Source: Nocardia niigatensis NBRC 100131 (GTDB lineage: Bacteria > Actinomycetota > Actinomycetes > Mycobacteriales > Mycobacteriaceae). From it: DNA of 64,000 nt. Every line of letters starts with the position of its first letter. Position 1 is the stretch's first letter. Below the pieces are notes generated by a model, which was given only the letters and a program-made list of their open reading frames with translations, made no database searches and was not told the DNA's origin. The translations under genes and the position numbers were made by a program. Below are positions 26,773 to 36,014 of the stretch, in pieces. The DNA lies in assembly GCF_000308655.1 (NCBI RefSeq), contig NZ_BAGC01000040.1, forward strand, positions 124,001 through 188,000. The letters are read 5' to 3'.

Positions 26773-28602
26773 CTAAAGCGCCTGTGCCAGACGCATTTTC
26801 AGCGCGGCGAGCTGCTCACGAAGAGCCTCCGGAAGCCGGGCTCCGCCGATCGTGGCGTACCAGTCGTCGATGGACTCGAGTTCGCGCACCCACTCGTCGA
26901 TATCGACGGCCAGCGCCGCACCGGCCGAGTCGCGATAGGCGGGGGCGAGTCCCTCGAGGTTGAGCGCTTCCGCCGTCGGCACGTATCCGATCGGCGTCTC
27001 GACGGCCTCGGCATTTCCGTCGAGGCGGTCCAGCGCCCACTCCAGCACGCGCACATTGTCGCCGAAGCCGGGCCACAGGAACTTGCCCTCGGCACTGCGA
27101 CGGAACCAGTTGACCTGGAAGATCTTCGGCAGTTGCGCACCCGCGCGCTCCCCCATGGCCAGCCAGTGCGCGAAGTAGTCGCCCACGTGATAGCCCAGGA
27201 ACGGCAGCATGGCCATCGGGTCACGGCGCACCACACCCACCGCGCCGGTCGCGGCAGCGGTGGTCTCCGAGGACAACACCGAGGCGGTGAACACGCCGTG
27301 CGCCCAGTCGAAGGACTCGGCGACCAGCGGGATGGTGGTGGCGCGACGGCCGCCGAAGAAGATCGCCGAGATCGGCACCCCGCGCGGGTCGTTCCATTCG
27401 GGAGCCACCGAGGGGCACTGTTCGATCGGGGTGCAGTAGCGCGAGTTCGGGTGCGCGGCCGGGGTTCCCGCGTCAGGAGTCCAGTCCTGGCCGCGCCAGT
27501 CGACGAGGTGGACCGGAGGCTGGTCGGTCAGCCCCTCCCACCACACGTCACCATGGTCCGTACGGGCGGTATTGGTGAACAGGGAGTTGCCGACCTCGAT
27601 GGTGGCGATGGCGTTCGGGTTGGTCTTGGCGCCGGTTCCCGGTGCGACGCCGAAGAATCCGGCCTCCGGGTTCACCGCGTAGAGCCGCCCGTCGGCTCCG
27701 AAGCGCATCCACGCGATGTCGTCGCCGACGGTCTCGGCCTTCCAGCCGGGCAGGCTGGGTTCGAGCATGGCGAGATTGGTCTTGCCGCACGAGGACGGGA
27801 ACGCCGCGGCGATGTAATGCGTCTTCCCCCGTGGCGAGGTGAGCTTCAGGATGAGCATGTGCTCGGCCAGCCAGCCCTCGTCACGGCCCAGGACCGAGGC
27901 GATGCGCAGCGCGAAGCACTTCTTGCCCAGCAGCGCGTTGCCGCCGTAGCCGGAGCCGTAGCTCCAGATGGTGCGGGACTCGGGGAAGTGCGCGATGTAC
28001 TTGGTCTTGTCACACGGCCACGGCACATCGGCCTGGCCCGCGGTGAGCGGCGCGCCCACCGAATGCAGGCACTTCACGAATTCCGTGTCGCTGGTGAGCT
28101 TCTCCCACACCGGCGTGCCCGAGCGGGTCATGATCTGCATCGAGACCGCGACGTACTCCGAATCGGTGATCTGCACACCGAATTTCGGATCAGCCGCGTC
28201 CAACGGGCCCATGCAGAAGGCGATCACGTACATGGTGCGCCCGGCCATCGCGCCCCGGTAGTGCTCGGTCATGACAGTGCGCATGTCGACCGGATCGACC
28301 CAGTTGTTCGTCGGACCAGCGTCGCTCTGGTTCTCCGAGCAGATGAAGGTCCGGTCCTCCACCCGCGCCACATCGTCGGGATCGGAGGCACACCAGAAAG
28401 AATTCGGCTTTCCGGTCAGCGGCACGAAGGTGCCCTTCTCGACCAACTGCCCGGTCAGGCTGTCCCATTCTGCGCGAGAGCCATCGCAGAACACGATGGC
28501 CTCGGGCGCAGTGAGTTCGGCGACCTCGGCGACCCAGGCCAGCACGGCTTCATGGTCGGTCGGCGTATGCACGGTGCCGGAGGTGGCGGGACGATCAGTC
28601 AC
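26773..28602 (-). CDS. pckG: GTP-dependent phosphoenolpyruvate carboxykinase (copy B)
   Basis: The 609-residue protein has the usual PckG length. It carries the GTP-type P-loop [20 protein letters not shown], the metal and substrate motifs of GDDIAWMRF, and [32 protein letters not shown] and [19 protein letters not shown]. It interconverts oxaloacetate and PEP at the expense of GTP. The GTG start has GAAGGAG at good spacing. The shared promoter motif lies 24-58 bases upstream. It heads an operon with SulP and DUF5313. Confidence 0.95.
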   Translation of the reverse strand: MTDRPATSGTVHTPTDHEAVLAWVAEVAELTAPEAIVFCDGSRAEWDSLTGQLVEKGTFVPLTGKPNSFWCASDPDDVARVEDRTFICSENQSDAGPTNNWVDPVDMRTVMTEHYRGAMAGRTMYVIAFCMGPLDAADPKFGVQITDSEYVAVSMQIMTRSGTPVWEKLTSDTEFVKCLHSVGAPLTAGQADVPWPCDKTKYIAHFPESRTIWSYGSGYGGNALLGKKCFALRIASVLGRDEGWLAEHMLILKLTSPRGKTHYIAAAFPSSCGKTNLAMLEPSLPGWKAETVGDDIAWMRFGADGRLYAVNPEAGFFGVAPGTGAKTNPNAIATIEVGNSLFTNTARTDHGDVWWEGLTDQPPVHLVDWRGQDWTPDAGTPAAHPNSRYCTPIEQCPSVAPEWNDPRGVPISAIFFGGRRATTIPLVAESFDWAHGVFTASVLSSETTAAATGAVGVVRRDPMAMLPFLGYHVGDYFAHWLAMGERAGAQLPKIFQVNWFRRSAEGKFLWPGFGDNVRVLEWALDRLDGNAEAVETPIGYVPTAEALNLEGLAPAYRDSAGAALAVDIDEWVRELESIDDWYATIGGARLPEALREQLAALKMRLAQAL

Positions 28603-28625
28603 AGCGACTTTCTCCTTCGCGAAAA

Positions 28626-28660
28626 CTACTAGGTATTAAGTTTAGAAAACCTGCAATCAG
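28626..28660 (-). promoter_or_regulatory. Shared promoter motif copy upstream of PEP carboxykinase B
   Basis: On the minus strand the core reads CTGATTGCA-GGT-TTTCTAA, followed by AATACCTAGTAG. Both the core and its distance to the start codon match the copies at 12911 and 35487. Confidence 0.65.
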
Positions 28661-28700
28661 CGGGAGCAGGCGGGCCCACGAAAGCGCCTGTCGAGTCAGG

Positions 28701-29030
28701 CTAGGCGGGCCGCCCCAGGACTTCGGCTTGACCGGCCACGACACCGTTGAGGATGCCGCGAGCAGCGGAGAGCAGCTCGGCGACCTGCGGCGAAGTGAGT
28801 TCGTAGGTCACCGACAGGCCCTCGCGCCGAGCCGTGACAAGGCCGGCGCGACGCAAGACCGACAGTTGCTGCGACAGGTTCGCAGCCTCGATGCCGATCT
28901 CATCGAGCATCTCCGAGACGGTGTGCTCACGTTCGCTGAGCAGTTCCAGCACCCGGATGCGCACAGGATGCCCAAGGGTCTTGAAGAAGTCGGCCTTCAT
29001 CTGATAGAGCGGCCGCTGCATTCCAGGCAT
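28701..29030 (-). CDS. ArsR-family repressor, Rv0081-like (copy 2)
   Basis: The ATG at 29030 follows AAGGAG by nine bases, so a longer start at 29102 is rejected. The 109-residue protein reads RPLYQMKADFFKTLGHPVRI and ANLSQQLSVLRRAGLVTARR and is highly similar to copy 1. No cysteine metal site is present. A TTTGC/GCAAA inverted repeat lies 55 bases upstream. It sits between the carboxykinase B promoter and the aminopropyltransferase-like gene and probably controls the motif-bearing units. Confidence 0.88.
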   Translation of the reverse strand: MPGMQRPLYQMKADFFKTLGHPVRIRVLELLSEREHTVSEMLDEIGIEAANLSQQLSVLRRAGLVTARREGLSVTYELTSPQVAELLSAARGILNGVVAGQAEVLGRPA

Positions 29031-29084
29031 TCGATGCCACTCCTTACTCCCTCGAGCTGACGCGCGTGCGGGCAACTCTCCACT

Positions 29085-29104
29085 GTTTGCAGAGTTTAGC
29101 AAAC
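29085..29104. promoter_or_regulatory. Inverted repeat upstream of ArsR copy 2
   Basis: GTTTGCAGAGTTTAGCAAAC has outer arms GTTTGC/GCAAAC in perfect symmetry. It resembles the fully symmetrical site at 32288. It is a probable operator for an ArsR-type dimer and, by position, for autoregulation. Confidence 0.5.
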
Positions 29105-29348
29105 AACATAAGCATGCCCAGCCCGAGTGCCTGTGCGCGACGCGTCAGGGTGTTGTCGATGAGCGCGGAGTCGGAACGACATGCCCACTGTGGCAACAGG
29201 AGTCGGGACCTCGACGCTCAGCGATGTCACACGCCCCGGCGAACAAATGCCGATGCGACTACGAAAACCACCAGGGCATGGGCATCTGGGCCATGAGTTC
29301 AGCCGGGCCGGCCCGCCAACGGGGATGAGCAGTTGGACAACACACGCA

Positions 29349-30152
29349 CTAAAACTCGCCCGACACGCGGGTGGGAAACCAAGCCCCCTCCGCCCGGCGG
29401 CGCAGCGCCTCGAGCGGAAGAGGAACGCGACTGGCGGCGAGGACCTGATTGCCGTCGTAACCGGCGAACATGTCGCCATCCAGCAGCACCCGGTGCGGAA
29501 AGACCGCGTAGGCCACGTCCAACGAGTCCAGCGGGGCGATCAGGTTCAGCAGGTACACGCCATCGGGTCGCAGCACTCGGGCCACCTGGTCGGTGAACTC
29601 GCCGCCGGTTATGCCCTGCCCCATCTGCAGCCCCTCGAACGCGTCCGCGACCACCACGTCCGCGGAAGCCGTGGGCAGCGCCGAGATTTCCGTCACGCCG
29701 TCACCGATTCGCAACTCGACGCCCGGTACCGCCCGCAGGCCCAGGCGCTCGTCGACGAACTCCGCCAATGCCGCGTCCGCCTCGATCACCAGATTCCGGG
29801 AGCCGGGCCGCACCGCGGAGACGTAACGGGGGAACGTGCCGGCGCCGCCGCCGACGTGCACCACGTCCAGCGGCGCACCGGAGGGCTCCAAGGAGTCGAC
29901 GACATAGGCCAGATACCGGACGTATTCGAACTCGAGATAGGTCGGATCATCGAGGTCGACGTACGACTGGGAGATGCCGTCTACCGTCAACAGCCAACCG
30001 CCCGGCCGGTCCGCATCAGCCGACAGCTCCGCGCTGCCGAATCGCACCGCGCATGTCCCCGGCACCGGTCCACGCACTGCTCGGCCGCTCTCTCTACCGG
30101 GGTCATCAAGCATGCTGATCATCAGTCCATGATCACCGAGCGGTCTTCCCAT
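29349..30152 (-). CDS. Spermidine synthase-like (SpeE family) methyltransferase-fold protein
   Basis: The ATG at 30152 directly follows GGAGAG, preferred to a start at 30203. The 267-residue product has the aminopropyltransferase fold: YLEFEYVRYLAYVVDSL, the SAM-type loop VVHVGGGAGTFPRYVSA, LVIEADAALAEFV and VVVADAFEG. Actinobacterial proteins of this kind are often annotated as spermidine synthase-like, yet many lack polyamine activity. Its start faces paralog B, so the motif at 30285 lies in their shared control region. Confidence 0.75.
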   Translation of the reverse strand: MGRPLGDHGLMISMLDDPGRESGRAVRGPVPGTCAVRFGSAELSADADRPGGWLLTVDGISQSYVDLDDPTYLEFEYVRYLAYVVDSLEPSGAPLDVVHVGGGAGTFPRYVSAVRPGSRNLVIEADAALAEFVDERLGLRAVPGVELRIGDGVTEISALPTASADVVVADAFEGLQMGQGITGGEFTDQVARVLRPDGVYLLNLIAPLDSLDVAYAVFPHRVLLDGDMFAGYDGNQVLAASRVPLPLEALRRRAEGAWFPTRVSGEF

Positions 30153-30284
30153 GGTTCTCTCCGGTCCGGTGATTCCGGGCTTGTCCCAGCAGCTTTCCAT
30201 CACGCGCCGCGCCGGTCACCGCCCGCCGGGCGACGCCACGGCAAGGGCCGAACCCGGTGGCATCCAATCCTGTTGACATTGCGT

Positions 30285-30318
30285 CTGGTTGCAAACTTTC
30301 TAAGGTAGAAATACTACG
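30285..30318 (+). promoter_or_regulatory. Shared promoter motif copy upstream of paralog B
   Basis: The core reads CTGGTTGCA-AAC-TTTCTAA, one mismatch from the copies at 12911, 28626 and 35487, followed by AAATACTAC. It lies between two divergent genes and could serve both. Confidence 0.55.
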
Positions 30319-30351
30319 TCCGCTCGCGCCGTGAAAGTGAGGCATCAGCCA

Positions 30352-31206
30352 GTGACCATCCGTATCGACTCCGGTCACGGGAACAACGCGGCCCGGCGCG
30401 GAAGGCCCGACTCGCGAAGCCTCGGAGCCGCAGTGGTCGCGGTGTGGGGACGCCACGGCGATCGAAGCAACAGCTCGTGCTGGATGGCGATGGAGGATTA
30501 CGCGGCGCTGCTGACCGATCACACGGTGCTGCACGCCTCGGTCGTCCCGTTCACAACGGGTCGGCCGTATTCGGTTGCCACGCGGATCGCGAAACTACCG
30601 AAACACCTCACCGCGGTTTTCCTGATCGGACTGAAGGCGGCGGAATCCGCTGCCGTGCAATCGATCACAGCCGCCTCCAGCGGGCGATTGGTGATCTCCG
30701 AGACCGACGCACTCACCGCCACCGTGGCCGCCGCAGCGGTAACGGCACTGCGCGCCAGGAAAATACCACTACGACACAGCAGGCTGGCGGTGATCGGCGC
30801 GGACCGGACACCGCGATTGGAGGCTGTGCTGCTCGCATGCGGGGCGGCCCATGTCACCGTGCGCGGCAACGAACTTCACGGGCCGGCAATCCGGCAGTTG
30901 ATCGTCGACCACGACATCACGGTCGACCTGACCGGTCAAGACTCGATGTGGGCGGTCCCCAGGCGTACGCTCGCGGTCCCCGCGGACTCCTACCATTTCG
31001 CCGCGCTGGCACTGCCCGGCCTCCTCGGCGCACTGTGCGGTCACGGCGCGACACAGGTCACGGTCGATGCTCTGGCCGCTGCCGCGCGAGCGCTCGCACT
31101 CATCACTCCCGTCGGCCGCACACTGCCCGATGCGCGCGACCACCGACTCGACCGGACAGTCGCGCAACACGTCACCCGGGTTCTCGGCGCACCAACCCAG
31201 AGCTGA
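30352..31206 (+). CDS. Malic-enzyme-like NAD(P)-binding protein (paralog B)
   Basis: The GTG at 30352 (VTIRIDSG) corresponds to the starts of paralogs A and C; an alternative GTG lies at 30331. The 284-residue product shares MAMEDYAALLTDHTVLHASV, AVFLIGLKAAES, VISETDALTATVAAAAV and LALPGLLGALCGHGATQV with the other two. Unlike A and C it is not followed by a carboxykinase gene. The family link to malic enzymes is tentative and activity is unproven. Confidence 0.6.
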   Translation: MTIRIDSGHGNNAARRGRPDSRSLGAAVVAVWGRHGDRSNSSCWMAMEDYAALLTDHTVLHASVVPFTTGRPYSVATRIAKLPKHLTAVFLIGLKAAESAAVQSITAASSGRLVISETDALTATVAAAAVTALRARKIPLRHSRLAVIGADRTPRLEAVLLACGAAHVTVRGNELHGPAIRQLIVDHDITVDLTGQDSMWAVPRRTLAVPADSYHFAALALPGLLGALCGHGATQVTVDALAAAARALALITPVGRTLPDARDHRLDRTVAQHVTRVLGAPTQS

Positions 31207-31296
31207 CCCCAGGCGTACCGATTCCGGTCATGCCCCGGGTCCCGTGTTCCGAAGGCCACTCTCACTCCACTCGGCCGATCGATCCCCGGAAATGGT

Positions 31297-32214
31297 TCAT
31301 CCCGAGACGACGGTACGGCCGGCCGCTCGTTCGGGACCGGTGTCGTTGGTACGGGCGACCTCGTATCCGAGGAGGTGTTCGGCTTCTTCGATGCCGCCCT
31401 GCAGGTCGCCGACGGCGTGCATTTTCGAAAAGTCCAGGCCGATGGTGACCAGCGTGAGCGCGATCTCCGGGGACAGGCCGGTGAGGATGACGCCGACGCC
31501 CATGAGCCCGGCGGCGTCGACAATGTGGACCAGATGGTTGGCGACCGTCGAGTCGATGGTGGGCACACCGGTGATGTCGATGACCACGAACTTGGCACGG
31601 TTGGCACGAATCGCGCCGAGTAGCTGTCGAGTGAGCTGACGGGCCCGTTGCGCGTCGAGTACGCCGATGATCGGCAGGATCAGCAACTGCTCACGGACCT
31701 TCAGCACGGGAGTGGACAGTTCCCGGATGGCTTTCTGCTGTTGGAAGATGACCCGCTCGCGCTCCTGCACGAACGACACGCCGACGGTCTCGGCGATGCG
31801 ATTGGCGGCCGGCTCGTAGGTGTCGAGTACGCGATTGAGCAGTTCGAAGTCGGACTGATACTTCTCGAACAGGCTGCGCGCCAGCACATCCCGCAGCAAC
31901 AGCACGATCCCGAGCACCTCATCGGTCTCGACGCCGCGCGGGATGATGCGCTCGGACAGGTCGCGGGCATAACTCCGCAGCGCCTCGACCTCACCTGTTT
32001 CCAGGACCGCGACATAGTTGTCGTACACCGAAGTGGCCTCGGAGAAGATCTCCTCCGATGTCATCGCCGTCAACAGTCGGGCATCGGTGATCCGGTGGGC
32101 CCACTCCCTGCGCAGCGCGGTTCGCTTCTGCCTCAGATGCTCGACCAGCTGTGGCAGCAACAACTCCCCGTGCACGGGTGCCGCGACATCGGTCACCTTG
32201 GATGTCGTCGACAT
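31297..32214 (-). CDS. RsbR-type STAS domain protein
   Basis: The 305-residue protein has an N-terminal RsbRD-like helical region (about 15-160; LRREWAHRITDARLL) and a short helical linker. A STAS domain covers about 170-285: LKVREQLLILPIIGVLDAQR, VVIDITGVPTIDSTVANHL and GVGVILTGLSPEIA. This is the stressosome RsbR layout, in which Ser/Thr residues near IDST are phosphorylated by an RsbT-type kinase. No RsbS or RsbT gene lies nearby. It is divergent from the zinc-ribbon gene and shares the palindrome at 32288. Confidence 0.88.
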   Translation of the reverse strand: MSTTSKVTDVAAPVHGELLLPQLVEHLRQKRTALRREWAHRITDARLLTAMTSEEIFSEATSVYDNYVAVLETGEVEALRSYARDLSERIIPRGVETDEVLGIVLLLRDVLARSLFEKYQSDFELLNRVLDTYEPAANRIAETVGVSFVQERERVIFQQQKAIRELSTPVLKVREQLLILPIIGVLDAQRARQLTRQLLGAIRANRAKFVVIDITGVPTIDSTVANHLVHIVDAAGLMGVGVILTGLSPEIALTLVTIGLDFSKMHAVGDLQGGIEEAEHLLGYEVARTNDTGPERAAGRTVVSG

Positions 32215-32287
32215 TCAGCTTCTCCAGGGATCCCAGCAGTGACGCGGCAATCATATCCGGCTTATCTGCCAACTTCACCTCATCTGC

Positions 32288-32307
32288 ATTTGCTAAAGTT
32301 AGCAAAT
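32288..32307. promoter_or_regulatory. Perfect 20-bp palindromic operator
   Basis: ATTTGCTAAAGTTAGCAAAT is two 9-base arms in perfect symmetry around AG. It lies between the divergent RsbR-like gene (start 32214) and the zinc-ribbon gene (start 32325), only 17 bases from the latter. It is a strong candidate for an ArsR-family dimer site; related half-sites occur before both ArsR genes. Confidence 0.7.
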
Positions 32308-32324
32308 ATCAAGGGAGGTAATGA

Positions 32325-32522
32325 ATGCGTTCGACGCCGATCAGCGCGCTGCTCCGCGGGCAGATCCTGCGTTGCTCCGACTGTGGGCTGCTGTGCCGGA
32401 CTTCCGCGCTGCGCCCTGGAGACGACTCATGCCCGCGATGCTCCGCGCACACGCTGGTGACCGTCAGTACCGGTAGGCCGTACAACGATCCGGAGCGATC
32501 CGTCCGCTCAGCAGTATGCTGA
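32325..32522 (+). CDS. Small zinc-ribbon protein (65 aa)
   Basis: The ATG follows an excellent AGGGAGG site. The 65-residue product contains C17-x2-C20 and C36-x2-C39 (LRCSDCGLLC and DSCPRCSA), a typical zinc-ribbon spacing that resembles the N-terminal ribbon of PqiA-like proteins, plus C24 and a C-terminal Cys. It has no TM segment. It may bind zinc or act as a redox switch. The operator palindrome immediately upstream suggests tight control. Confidence 0.7.
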   Translation: MRSTPISALLRGQILRCSDCGLLCRTSALRPGDDSCPRCSAHTLVTVSTGRPYNDPERSVRSAVC

Positions 32523-32708
32523 CCTCGGCCCAGGGGGCCGAGCAGCGAAATCTCACCCATCAGGGGTTCCGATCAAAATCGTTGATGGACAACACATCCA
32601 CCAATCCCGACCGACCGATCCTGCACAAGGCCAGAGTCCGGATCCGGGGGTAGAACTCCCGTCACCGAGAACAGACGGTCCGTCGGGCTCGCTATCGGGG
32701 GCGGGCAG

Positions 32709-34547
32709 TCATCGGTTGCTTTCCCTCTCGATAGGCGTTGTTTCGGCGAGGCGGCGTTTGAGGGCAGCGAGTTCCTGGCGTAGCAGGAAGGGGAGTTTGG
32801 TGGCGCCGATTCTGGCGTACCAGTCTCCGATCGACCAGATCTCGGTGGCCCATTCGTCGGGGTCGACCGTCAGTGCCGCGGCGAGTTTCGCATCGTCGAG
32901 GTTCAAGCCTTCCAGGTCGAGGGCTTCGGGGATGGGCACGTAGCCGATCGGAGTCGACCGTGCGTCAGCCGTACCGCCCACACGTTGCAGGGCCCATTTC
33001 AGGACACGGGCGTTCTCGCCGTACCCGGGCCACAGGAACGCGCCATCGTCGTCGCGGCGGAACCAGTTGACGTAGAAGATCTTCGGCAGCTTGTCCGCCC
33101 TTGTCCGGGTGCCGATGTCGAGCCAGTGCTGCAAATAGTCCCCCACGTGGTAACCCAGGAACGGCAACATCGCCATCGGGTCACGGCGCACCACACCGAC
33201 GGCACCGGTGGCGGCGGCAGTGACTTCCGAGGACAGGGTCGATGCGAGGAATACTCCGTGCCGCCAGTTGAAGGACTCGACAATGAGCGGGATTGTGCTC
33301 GCGCGGCGGCCGCCGAAGAAGATCGCCGAAATCGGCACCCCGCGCGGGTCGTCCCACTCGGGAGCGACCGTGGGACACTGCGCGATCGGGGTACAGTATC
33401 GCGAATTGGGATGCGCGGCAGAAGCTCCCGAGGCCGGTGTCCAATCCTGACGCCGCCAGTCGGTGAGATGGACCGGCGGCTGATCGGTCAATCCCTCCCA
33501 CCAGACATCGCTGTCATCGGTAAGCGCCGTGTTGGTGAAGATCGAATTGCCGGCGGCGACTGTCGCGATCACGTTCGGGTCGGTGCGGGGACCGACGCCC
33601 GGTGCGAGGCCGAAGAATCCGGCTTCGGGATTGACGGCGAAAAGGCGGCCGTCCGCACCGAAACGCATCCAGGCGATGTCGTCGCCGATAGTTTCCGCGG
33701 TCCATCCCGGCAGTGCGGGTTCGAGCATGGCCAGACTCGTCTTCCCACACGAGGACGGGAACGCCGCCGCGATGTAGTGCACCTGCTTATCAGGGGCGGT
33801 CAGCTTCAGGATGAGCATATGCTCGGCCAGCCAGCCTTCCTGGCGGGCCATGGTGGAGGCGAGACGCAGCGACAGGCACTCCCTGCCCAGCAGCGCATTG
33901 CCGCCATAGCTCCAGATCATGCGCTCCTCGGGGAAGTGCGAAATGTACCTGGTGCGATCACACGGCCATGCCACATCGGGTTGCCCCGGATGCAGGGGCG
34001 CGCCGGCCGAATGCAGACAGCGAACGAACTCGGTGCCTGGTGTGAGCCGCTCCCAGACGGGCGCCCCGGAGCGTGTCATGATGCGCATCGAGACGGCGAC
34101 GTATTCCGAATCCGTGATCTGCACGCCATATTTCGGCTCGGCGGCATCGAGCGGGCCCATGCAGAACGCGATCACATACATGGTGCGCCCGGTCATGGCG
34201 CCGCGGTATTCCTCGGTCATCACGATCTTCATGTCGACCGGATCCATCCAGTTGTTCGCCGGCCCGGCGTCGGCCTTGGCGTGTGAACAGACGAAGGTGC
34301 GGTCCTCGACCCGTGCAACATCCTCGGGATCGGACGTGCACCAGAACGAATTGGGCTTGCCATGCAACCGCACGAAGGTGTCCTTCTCCACGAGAAGCCC
34401 GGTCAGCGTGCGCCATTCGTCATCGGACCCGTTGCACCACACCACCCGATCGGGCGTGGCGACAGCGGCAACGCCCTCGACCCAATCGGTGATCGCGGAA
34501 TGGCGAGTGGGAGCCGAATTCAGCCCCGCGATGGTGAAGGCGGTCAA
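32709..34547 (-). CDS. pckG: GTP-dependent phosphoenolpyruvate carboxykinase (copy C)
   Basis: A TTG at 34547 (LTAFTIAG) is chosen because AAAGGAG lies just upstream and the decayed copy A begins at the equivalent place. An ATG at 34568 without a ribosome binding site would add seven residues. The product of about 612 residues has [49 protein letters not shown] and [19 protein letters not shown]. In the P-loop the usual KTN is KTS. It is strongly similar to copy B and lies 60 bases downstream of paralog C in one operon. Confidence 0.93.
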   Translation of the reverse strand: MTAFTIAGLNSAPTRHSAITDWVEGVAAVATPDRVVWCNGSDDEWRTLTGLLVEKDTFVRLHGKPNSFWCTSDPEDVARVEDRTFVCSHAKADAGPANNWMDPVDMKIVMTEEYRGAMTGRTMYVIAFCMGPLDAAEPKYGVQITDSEYVAVSMRIMTRSGAPVWERLTPGTEFVRCLHSAGAPLHPGQPDVAWPCDRTRYISHFPEERMIWSYGGNALLGRECLSLRLASTMARQEGWLAEHMLILKLTAPDKQVHYIAAAFPSSCGKTSLAMLEPALPGWTAETIGDDIAWMRFGADGRLFAVNPEAGFFGLAPGVGPRTDPNVIATVAAGNSIFTNTALTDDSDVWWEGLTDQPPVHLTDWRRQDWTPASGASAAHPNSRYCTPIAQCPTVAPEWDDPRGVPISAIFFGGRRASTIPLIVESFNWRHGVFLASTLSSEVTAAATGAVGVVRRDPMAMLPFLGYHVGDYLQHWLDIGTRTRADKLPKIFYVNWFRRDDDGAFLWPGYGENARVLKWALQRVGGTADARSTPIGYVPIPEALDLEGLNLDDAKLAAALTVDPDEWATEIWSIGDWYARIGATKLPFLLRQELAALKRRLAETTPIERESNR

Positions 34548-34607
34548 AGAGCTTCTCTCCTTTGCCATGGCTCGGCGAGATGAGTGGACGGGCTTGGGAA
34601 ATGGGCG

Positions 34608-35468
34608 CTAGCCGGACGAGGCCGAGAGCGTTCCGCTCACCTGCTGCGCGACGGCCGAGGTCAGAAGTCGATCGTGTGGATCAGGCAGTGACCGACCCGC
34701 TGAAGTGGAGAGTGCGATCGCCCGGGCAGCCGCGGTCAGAGCGTCGACCTGCAGCACCGGGCATCCGTGCCCGCACAACGCGCTCAGTAGACCCGGGAGC
34801 GCCAAGGCAGCCAGGTCGAATGGTTCTGCCGGCAGCGTCAAGGTGCTTTCCGGGGCCGCCAGCGAGGACACCGTGCCGGTGAGGTCGATCACCACATCCT
34901 GGTGAGACATCAACTGGCGCAACGGAAGCGTGGAGATCGTACGCTGGCGGAAACTGGTGACGGTTCCCACGCCGACGCCGCTCAACACCTGCGCGAGGTG
35001 TGGCGCGCTATCGACGCCGGTCACCATCACCCGCCCCAGTCCAGGTCGAATCCCGCGGGCGCGCAGCTTCGCTACGGCGGCAGCGGCGAGTGCGACGGTG
35101 ACGAGATCGAGTTCCGTCACGACCAGCGGGCCTCCCGCCGCAGTCACCTCGGCCTGCATGTCCATCGATTCAGCCGCCCGCAGCCCGGTGACGAACACCG
35201 CCGTAACCTGCTCTCGAAGCGCCATGACCTGTGTGGCCACCGCCGCGATGTGACGATCGGCGCGTGGGATCACCACCGCGCGCAACGCGGTGCGCCCGTT
35301 GATCAGCGCCGCGTAGTCCTCCATCACCTCCCGCCGTGAGCGCGCCGTCCGATCGCCCCGACCGCGACCGGATGGCTTCCAAACGCCCACTACACCGACA
35401 TCGACCCGAGCCGAACCCGGGGAGCCGGGCACGGCCGCGCCTTCGCCGGCAGCGGAATCAGCGGTCAC
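34608..35468 (-). CDS. Malic-enzyme-like NAD(P)-binding protein (paralog C)
   Basis: The GTG start gives 286 residues: VMEDYAALINGRTALRAVVI, AVFVTGLRAAESM, GPLVVTELDLVTVALAAAAV, VMVTGVDSAPHLAQVL and LALPGLLSALCGHGCPVL. It is the best template for the family because it is intact, has a full promoter motif (35487) and is followed by an intact PEP carboxykinase. The pairing suggests a role in C4/C3 interconversion or its regulation. Catalytic residues of malic enzymes are not obvious, so it may be a sensor or a divergent enzyme. Confidence 0.62.
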   Translation of the reverse strand: MTADSAAGEGAAVPGSPGSARVDVGVVGVWKPSGRGRGDRTARSRREVMEDYAALINGRTALRAVVIPRADRHIAAVATQVMALREQVTAVFVTGLRAAESMDMQAEVTAAGGPLVVTELDLVTVALAAAAVAKLRARGIRPGLGRVMVTGVDSAPHLAQVLSGVGVGTVTSFRQRTISTLPLRQLMSHQDVVIDLTGTVSSLAAPESTLTLPAEPFDLAALALPGLLSALCGHGCPVLQVDALTAAARAIALSTSAGRSLPDPHDRLLTSAVAQQVSGTLSASSG

Positions 35469-35486
35469 CGTGGGTGCAGATCCAAT

Positions 35487-35522
35487 CTACTAAGGTATTT
35501 ATTTTAGAAACTATGCAATCAG
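35487..35522 (-). promoter_or_regulatory. Shared promoter motif copy upstream of paralog C
   Basis: On the minus strand the core reads CTGATTGCA-TAG-TTTCTAA, followed by AATACCTTAGTAG, 18 bases before the GTG. Directly upstream is a TTGCTAAGATT box (35529-35539), identical to one before ArsR copy 1. Both motif types therefore occur at the same promoter here. Confidence 0.65.
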
Positions 35523-35963
35523 TATTCCAATCTTAGCAAGTCATGGACCGATCGGGATCAACCGCTCAGTGGAAGAGGCCGAGTCAACCGGGCAGCGCTG
35601 TGTCACTCATCAGGACGGTGTCCAGTGCCTGCCGGGTCAGAAGGCGAGGAAGGACATGCTTCTCCATCGAGACCCATCCGGCCACCATCGAACCGATGGT
35701 CAGCGACGAGAAGAACCACCTCGTCGCAGCCCTCCATCAAGCCGACCATGCACGAACCAGTCCCACATCATGCGGAGAATCGACAGAGGCTTACCCCAAC
35801 GAGCGAGCGGGCTGGTTGGAATAAGCCTCTTGTGGTGGTTCCAACAATGATCAACCCGAACCACCCGACGGCGGAGGGACCGAAACTATGGGTCGATCCG
35901 GTGGGCACGCGCCGGGCAAAATCTCGATCCGGCGATGGTTGACGGACTCCCCGGCCGGTAGAT
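35523..35963. other. Intergenic region without convincing gene
   Basis: About 440 bases lie between the paralog C promoter and the VapBC operator. Short plus-strand frames exist but have no ribosome binding site, no recognisable motif and mixed composition. Apart from the TTGCTAAGATT box at its left edge I see nothing functional; it may be decayed coding sequence. Confidence 0.4.
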
Positions 35964-35997
35964 GTTGGTGATGTACAATCGCTTGTACATAACCAAC
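35964..35997. promoter_or_regulatory. VapBC operator (15-bp inverted repeat)
   Basis: Arms GTTGGTGATGTACAA and TTGTACATAACCAAC match at 14 of 15 positions around TCGC. The repeat ends 17 bases before the antitoxin ATG, as expected for autorepression by the VapBC complex. Confidence 0.8.
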
Positions 35998-36014
35998 ATG
36001 GACGGAGGCTTGCC

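Noticed and set aside
29181..30308. A 375-codon plus-strand frame
   Set aside because: It is antisense to the spermidine-synthase-like gene, which has a clear GGGAGT motif and ribosome binding site.
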